From Spodoptera frugiperda (lineage: Eukaryota > Arthropoda > Insecta > Lepidoptera > Noctuidae), in contig NC_064234.1 in the NCBI RefSeq assembly GCF_023101765.2, forward strand, positions 5,146,001 to 5,210,000: 64,000 nt of DNA, in the 5' to 3' direction. Position numbers and translations under genes: made by a program. Of the stretch, positions 58,126-64,000 are shown one piece after another; the first letter of the stretch is position 1, and each line of letters opens with the position of its first letter. The notes beneath the pieces are model-generated. The model did not search any database. It saw only the letters and a program-made list of their open reading frames with translations, and was not told the origin of the DNA.

Positions 58126-59310
58126 ATTTCTTTCTCTGCTCTCTGCAACATATTTAAACAATTTTATATCCTAACAACGTAACATTGTGCTATGAACATT
58201 ATCCGGATAAAATAAAACTTTATAACATTAGCACGAGTAAGGTTGACATTTTTAGGCCAACCGCCAAGGTTGACAAAGGCATCTTGCTTAGAAACCACGA
58301 GAAACATGGCCACAAAAAACAGCTGACGTTTTTATGTTACGTTCATAAAATAAAAAAATATCCTCGTTGTTTTAGTGGACACAAATTTTCGGTTACCATT
58401 CTAGAGTCAGGAAAAGTATAATATGTGTCTATGGGGTTTTCCCATTTCATGATATACTTACTATCTAGGTCGTATATCTGATCTTTGGGAAGAGCCATAT
58501 TAAGCCCCTTCTTCTGCTAAATTGTGCTAGATAGGAATACATAATAGCAAAAAAACACGGTTTACTCATCATACATTAATGGAGAAAAGTTCTACTAGTT
58601 TCGAGTCACAGAACTGAAGTCTTCATTATGAGCAGTGTGCGCAGACGCGAGGACATCGCGGAAACTACTGCTTTTTAGTTAATTTAGTATGTCTCACGTT
58701 ATTTATTATTAAGGAATACTTATTGTATTAATTCCATTCTCAATAATAGCACGAACATTCCTGGAGTCATATGACAATATATAACATATGAGAGTTATAT
58801 GACAATTTCGCCATCAGATTAAAGTTTAAAATTAAAAAGAGAAATAAAATGTAAATACTGTAAAAAAGCTTCTACATATACATACAGGGAATATAGCCGA
58901 GCTATTTATAAAAGAAAAATTGCCAACAAAATTGGTAGATTTTCATCTACGAATCGAGTTAGCTTATCGTATATCAAATGAAATTCGTTATTACCGAGGT
59001 TAGTGTTTCCGGATGATTTATAGCTTAGCAACCGTTGTTTCGACTTATTACAAAATGTTCCTATAAATTGTGGTCGGACACCTTAATTATTTAATTAAAA
59101 GTCCACGATTGATTGCTTCCAGGCTCCAGGCTGTACGTATTATTATTTTAACCTTCATTTTTTATAGTAGATTGTGTCAATAATTTTTTAACTGTCTTTA
59201 TTGCTATCTATATAAGTAAAATGATTCAGCAGAGCCTTTTAATTGTATTTGAAAATATTTTTAACAAAGATCATTGTCATGGAATAATCCAGACTACAGC
59301 TTCGGATTAG
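58126..59310. other. intronic noncoding DNA
   Basis: AT-rich; no gene is recognised. Confidence 0.5.
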
Positions 59311-59421
59311 GTACCTAGCGGGTGTCCGAGGGTTCCGGCTCGAAAAGCAGGAGTAGGAATGGGTTTTTTTAGTCAGTAAGAGTCTAATACTCCCTCTCAC
59401 CTCACTCAAGACGGGGAAGTC
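59311..59421 (-). repeat. dispersed repeat family R1, copy 8
   Basis: The inverse of the core: TCCGAGGGTTCCGGCTCGAAA, AGCAGGAGTAGGAATGGG, TTTTTTTAGTCAGTAAGAGT and CTCCCTCTCACCTCACTCAA. Both ends are somewhat eroded. Confidence 0.87.
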
Positions 59422-61559
59422 AATAGTCCTCGCTGGTCATGCTACATCTAGGAATGCTATCAAATACGAAAAAATTAACAATCTTAGCATGAATGGCAAT
59501 CGCCAATCTTTAAGTATTTCTAATAAGATCATTGATTGGAATCGCAAATACTATTCCCGCTACCGAAATAAACACAGGAAATAGTTAAAATGGATTATCG
59601 GCCATGTTTATTTTTTAGGAAGGTCTTAAACATTTGTTTGCTAGTCACAAGTCCAATTTAGATTTATAGATGTACGTCAGAACTGTAATAAAAGTCATTC
59701 GCAAAATTTGTATCGATTACGTACAAATCGAGACATCAAGTAGCTAGCCTTTAAACTCCTAGTAATACACACTAATTTCGCATATTTCAATTAAACTACC
59801 GAGTTATTGTTTAAGAACCAATCTCGATTTCTAAGCGAGTATCGCATATCGATATTCTCTCGAGTATTCGATTATGATCGAACAATCGTTGGTGGTGTAT
59901 CAATATTCCGAATGCGTCAATCGATCCTAATCACGGATGTAATGGTGAGGGAAGTGTGTGACTAGTGTGTTACTGGCTTTTCCTGTGTTTTTATAATAAG
60001 TTTGAATATAAAAATATGTCTTAATTTTAGTTAACTTAAAACATGTTCACTAATATTATAAAGATAACAGGCTTGATGATGTAATTGGTTTTTGCACTGA
60101 AAAAGCTTTAAAAGCAAGACTGATCAATTTGACGAAGTAACAGAGGTCATATGCATCCGATATGGATTAAATCGATTTTTTATACACATGTCTAAAGTCA
60201 GACACTCACACACACACATCTTCATACTAAAATTGCGACTAGCTATCTTCGGCTTTATAGAAGTTTTTTGTTATGGAATAAGGGGCAAGTGAGAAGTCAG
60301 ATCTCCTGATAGTTATAGGAAAAACAGTAACATAGAATACCATGTAGGACCGAACCTATACCTTATATAGAAGCAGGCGATCTGCTGGAGTCAAATACTG
60401 CCTCGATATTTGTTGTTCTAAATTCGTAACTCAAACCGCCGGCTAAGTTAAAGGATTATGGCAAATGAAAACCCCACTCCCACTCTGTAGGAAGGATCTT
60501 CCTCCAGCAATGAACATATACCTGCTGATGATCATGATGATATTGGACTTTATCATCATAATAATATTACGAGCAAAAGCAAATTTTCATATAAAACTCG
60601 TAAACAATAATGGGGTGAGTTGAATTCATAACTTTAGTATAATCTTATTGATATAATGATATGCAAATAGTTGGTAGTCGACCTCAGCCTAATTTCATAG
60701 CTATATAATAAAATCTAGATCATTTGATATGCAAATCTAACGCATAGCCTACCTAGAATTATTTACATTAGTATAATTGTATTTAGATGACATTGTTTTA
60801 TAATATTATTGTTATTATGCAACTTGCATTTGAATTGAGAACGTTTTGTTGTTTGTTTATTCATTTATTTTATTTCAAGTATCATAATGTGTTATGTCTA
60901 CGCTTCTAATTTAAAAATGAGACATTTTTGTGGCAGAAATCTGCTGGTGAATAAATTATGTTTTCCATTGATAGTATATCGTTCATCAATTATTATCCTA
61001 GATGCACAATACGGCTAGACATTGTGTATAATTACGTAAATATAATAACACAAGTAAAACATAACATAAAAATATATTAATGGGCTTATATTGTATGGTT
61101 ATCAAGATTAAGAGTGTGTACCAAATATCATTTCCATCGGACGTCAGGAAGAGGGTTAAATATCGTTTACTAAATTTGACTTAAACAAACAGGTATAGCT
61201 AAATAAAACCGTTTAAAAAACTAACAGCCCTATAAGAAACTTTGAACTGTCTGTCTAGAGTGCAGCAGACATTATTGTTCTGCAACATTTCAAGCAAAAA
61301 AAAAACAGGTTCTTAACATAGGTGCATTGACCCCTTGAAATATGACAGTACCATCTTACAGTGCACCTTTAGGCAAGTTTGTAGTATCTAGTATACAGAG
61401 TGAACTAAAAAGTGAAAGAATCCATACAAGTCACCTTATACTACCTATTACAACTATCTACTATCTTACTGACATAAGTGAGGACTTTCATTCCATTCCA
61501 CTGCTAGATATTACGTCATACAATTATTATCTCATAAGTCGTACACAATAGAACCAAGT
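59422..61559. other. intronic noncoding DNA
   Basis: AT-rich, with a short (CA)n run at about 60207-60218 and a possible eroded retroelement tail near 61118-61155 (GTACCAAATATCATTTCCAT). No gene is recognised. Confidence 0.45.
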
Positions 61560-62400
61560 TCAGCTAGACAGCGCTGATTGCATCGCGCATGCGCGACTGA
61601 GGAGAAAGCGACCTGCAGTGCGATGACCCCCGGCTAAATTCGGCCAAGGTCTACCGGCGAGACTTCAAGTATCCCAAGCACGCTTACAAATAGACTAAAT
61701 ACAAAAAAGGGTTTGTTATTGCTATTGTTGAACGAATCTCATACAACATTCTTAGCAGAAACAGTAATGATGTCTCCTAAGTGTTTCGCCTTCAATTGAA
61801 AGCAACCATTAGCGTGAACTAAGTACTCATAAGCTCCCGTTCGTTTCACTCTCCCCTGAATCACGAGCTATAATTGCTGGATTTTCAATTTCCAGAGCCC
61901 AGTTCACTGTTTAAATATTTCCATAAACATTTTATGACCGTCTTCACCTACCATCTGGCAGATGCGCGTCTATTTATAAACCTCACAGAGCATCAGGAAA
62001 CAAAGTTCAAACATGAACTTTATCGCTAGCCGGGGAAAGTTATAAAACGCACACGCCGCCGACGCAAACGCGCCCGATCAGGCGTCGAACGTCGAACTTG
62101 CGTTTAAAATCGGCCAAGGTCCCACAGCGGACACTGACCTTATACTGTGGTTACGAAAAAACCGAGTTGAGAATTCCAAATGCCTCAAGTATTCCAAGCG
62201 TTGTTTTTTCGAAATAGATAAAAAAAAAAATCGAAACCCATCCGAGATTGCGTGTTGCATTCCTGTGCCAATCGCTTTAAAAGGTCCAAATCAACATCAA
62301 AACTAAATCGAGTGTCGTCGGGGAGTCCAACGAACCGCATCTAAATCAAGCCAAGGTCTCAGTCAGCTGAAGGGCGGCTCGCCCGACTGCCTTTGTACTC
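61560..62400. promoter_or_regulatory. CpG-rich block with repeated CCAAGGTC motifs
   Basis: A GC-rich, CG-rich block in AT-rich DNA. GCGCATGCGC at 61585-61594 is a perfect NRF-1/ewg palindrome. CCAAGGTC occurs three times, all on the plus strand, at 61644-61651, 62114-62121 and 62351-62358, each preceded by AAAT(T)(C)GGC-like or AAATCAAGC sequence. It fits FTZ-F1/SF-1 half-sites YCAAGGYCR except the last base. TCAAGTAT(C/T)CCAAGC also follows the first two copies. It could be a regulatory island or an alternative promoter in the EcR locus. Confidence 0.4.
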
Positions 62401-63099
62401 GTCGTTTACAGTGAGCGACCATAACAAAGGGTTGCTTAAATACCTACGACCTGACTCACACCTAGCACGGCCGCGACATGCTAAAAGGACGTCGTAAAGT
62501 AAACTCGCCAGAGAATATGAGTTTGGTAGTAAAAACTGACACACGCTTGCAAATTTTAGCCCAGACCACCCGACACGATACACGATTTGCAGGGCTTAAA
62601 ACAAATTAAAACTGCAAACGCATTCGTAATAAATATCAGACGGCCAATGTAAATTGATCCTCAACGCCCGACCGGTGCTAATTCAACCTTGTTAAATAAA
62701 GGAAAGTAAATGAATATTGCGGGTCTGGGTATAGTGGCAGTATTTGTATACAGGGAGGCGTCTAGACGTGGTTTTGCCTGAGTGCGCTCGTGTACAGTTC
62801 GCGGTAGACTCCTGCTGTGTTCCCACTGCGGTGAACGCGGTTTGAAAAAAAGTATATTTCTTTAATCCAGACACCGTGTCATGGCATCGCAATAAGAATA
62901 AAAGTATGACACTAATATTATTTCACCGGCAAATATGAATATAGATTTATTGTGGTTAATTTAAAACCACATAACGTGATTCAATGTTAGCATAATGTCT
63001 AAAACGATACCAAAATGAGTCAAACCAGTAACATAATTAGTCGATGCACACCCACAAATAAAGTTCATGCAAACAGCGAACATATATAGCTAATTGAAT
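62401..63099. other. noncoding DNA, moderately GC-rich
   Basis: The block at 62400-62600 keeps a raised GC content and then returns to AT-rich. No gene is recognised. Confidence 0.45.
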
Positions 63100-63380
63100 T
63101 ACGTCAGTGAACCTTATCAAAGTGAATGACCTCCAGACCTGCCGCAACATTGCCGCATGAGTGATAAACTCCCAATTTGCAGCGAACCCGTACAGCGCGT
63201 CACGGTTCGTCTCATGTTGCTGTATGACCTATATTTTCCCCCAGCACTTAGGGCTTGCTCGAATGCCTGTGCCTGACCTACGGCAAATGTGCGGCGGTTG
63301 TGCGCTGTGGCTAAAATAACCGGGACGGCTGTCCCCGACCACTTCCGCACTCGCCATCGATTCATTTCGTTAATTAACGT
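63100..63380. promoter_or_regulatory. candidate conserved element
   Basis: A unique, GC-balanced stretch with repeated GACCT words: GACCT at about 63128, 63135, 63227 and 63276, several in ATGACC(T) context resembling nuclear-receptor half-sites read on the minus strand (AGGTCAT at 63127-63133 and 63225-63231). No repeat-family match and no recognised coding frame. The call is tentative. Confidence 0.3.
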
Positions 63381-64000
63381 ACTTGCACCATTACTACTGC
63401 TAGTTTGGGACTTGGGAACTTCCTCGAAACTTTAAATTGATTACTTGAACTGCTCGAATTTTATATTCACAAATAATATTTTTATTTAAGAATGTCCTTG
63501 TTCAGTCATGGTCCCGATTTATGGGTTTTTCAAGTCTGTGAACGCAATAACATAGTAATAATTATTTGCGTATAAATAAAATAATTAAATTTGGACGCAG
63601 GGCTCTATTAATAGTAACGAGGAAATTGTGTACTAAAAATTAAAAATACATTCTTGCAAATTATCAACTGTATAATTAACGGAAATTAGATAAAACTTGT
63701 TCGGCAATAAAATGACTAATTTATCGGTTTCAAATTTTAATTGAGACGAGAATACAAAATGTGAGAAAGAATGAGAAGAATAAAATACAAGCGAATTAAT
63801 AAGTAGGCTTATATAAGCAGGATAAAGGATATAAATTTCGATAATCCAAGCAAGCGTAGTGTACTCGAATTTGTGGCTCGCTAGGAGCATCTATTATTGA
63901 TTGGCATGAAACGATGCATCGTCGCATTGTTCGTCGGATCGATTCCTGCGCGTCTCTGTCGCCCCCGCTTCTATTTTTACCGCTTCATTGCTTACTCCCC
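63381..64000. other. noncoding DNA to the window end
   Basis: AT-rich until about 63900, then GC-richer at 63905-64000. No exon is recognised before the window ends. Confidence 0.45.

Noticed and set aside
23000..64000. EcR common exon (DNA-binding domain) or EcR-B1 exon
   Set aside because: I looked for the REELSPASS/zinc-finger segment and the MRRRW...EESSSEVTS segment and found no matching frame on the plus strand.

Overview
The window looks like lepidopteran nuclear DNA, most likely from a noctuid-type moth. It is AT-rich, has almost no open reading frames longer than chance, and is littered with moth-type repeats: tRNA-headed SINEs, CR1/jockey-like LINE 3' ends, RTE-like tails, foldback MITEs and a DD41D mariner relic. 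No bacterial, organellar or viral gene organisation is present. Family names for the repeats come from memory of lepidopteran sequences, not from a database search.

Only one protein-coding segment is well supported. It is a GC-rich exon at 22675-22968 (+) whose 78 complete codons, from the ATG at 22734, match the isoform-A-specific N-terminus of the lepidopteran ecdysone receptor (EcR-A). It has a good 3' splice site at 22674 and a phase-1 donor at 22968/22969, where I expect it to join the common EcR exon that carries the rest of the A/B domain and the DNA-binding domain. I could not find that common exon or the EcR-B1 exon here, so the remaining ~63 kb is best read as upstream flank or leader intron (before 22.7 kb) and the first large coding intron (after 23 kb).

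Layout. 1-2.6 kb: a nuclear-receptor half-site cluster (1313-1350), then a complex repeat with a tetranucleotide array, a ~142-bp minisatellite and a perfect 94-bp inverted repeat. 2.6-15.9 kb: mostly plain AT-rich DNA with an ecdysone-response-like palindrome at 10478-10490, a MITE (8.0 kb) and a 743-bp TIR element (13.9-14.7 kb). 15.9-17.4 kb: a CpG-rich stretch that is the best candidate for the EcR-A promoter and leader exons. 18-22 kb: LINE and other repeat fragments, a candidate conserved enhancer (20.2-20.5 kb) and the mariner relic (21.1-21.8 kb). 22.7-23.0 kb: the EcR-A exon. 23-64 kb: intron with eight copies of one ~120-160-bp dispersed repeat, SINEs, LINE 3' ends, TTAA-flanked MITEs, a cluster of CTCF-like motifs (46.4-49.0 kb), a candidate enhancer (52.4-53.0 kb) and a GC-rich block with repeated CCAAGGTC motifs (61.6-62.4 kb).

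The coherent theme, if the motif matches are functional, is feedback control of EcR. Sites of the types bound by EcR/USP (inverted AGGTCA, 1-bp spacer), HR3/E75-type receptors (TAGGTCA), RXR/HNF4-type dimers (DR1) and FTZ-F1 (TCAAGGTCA) all lie around the EcR-A exon. That is inference from short motifs and needs comparative or occupancy data.
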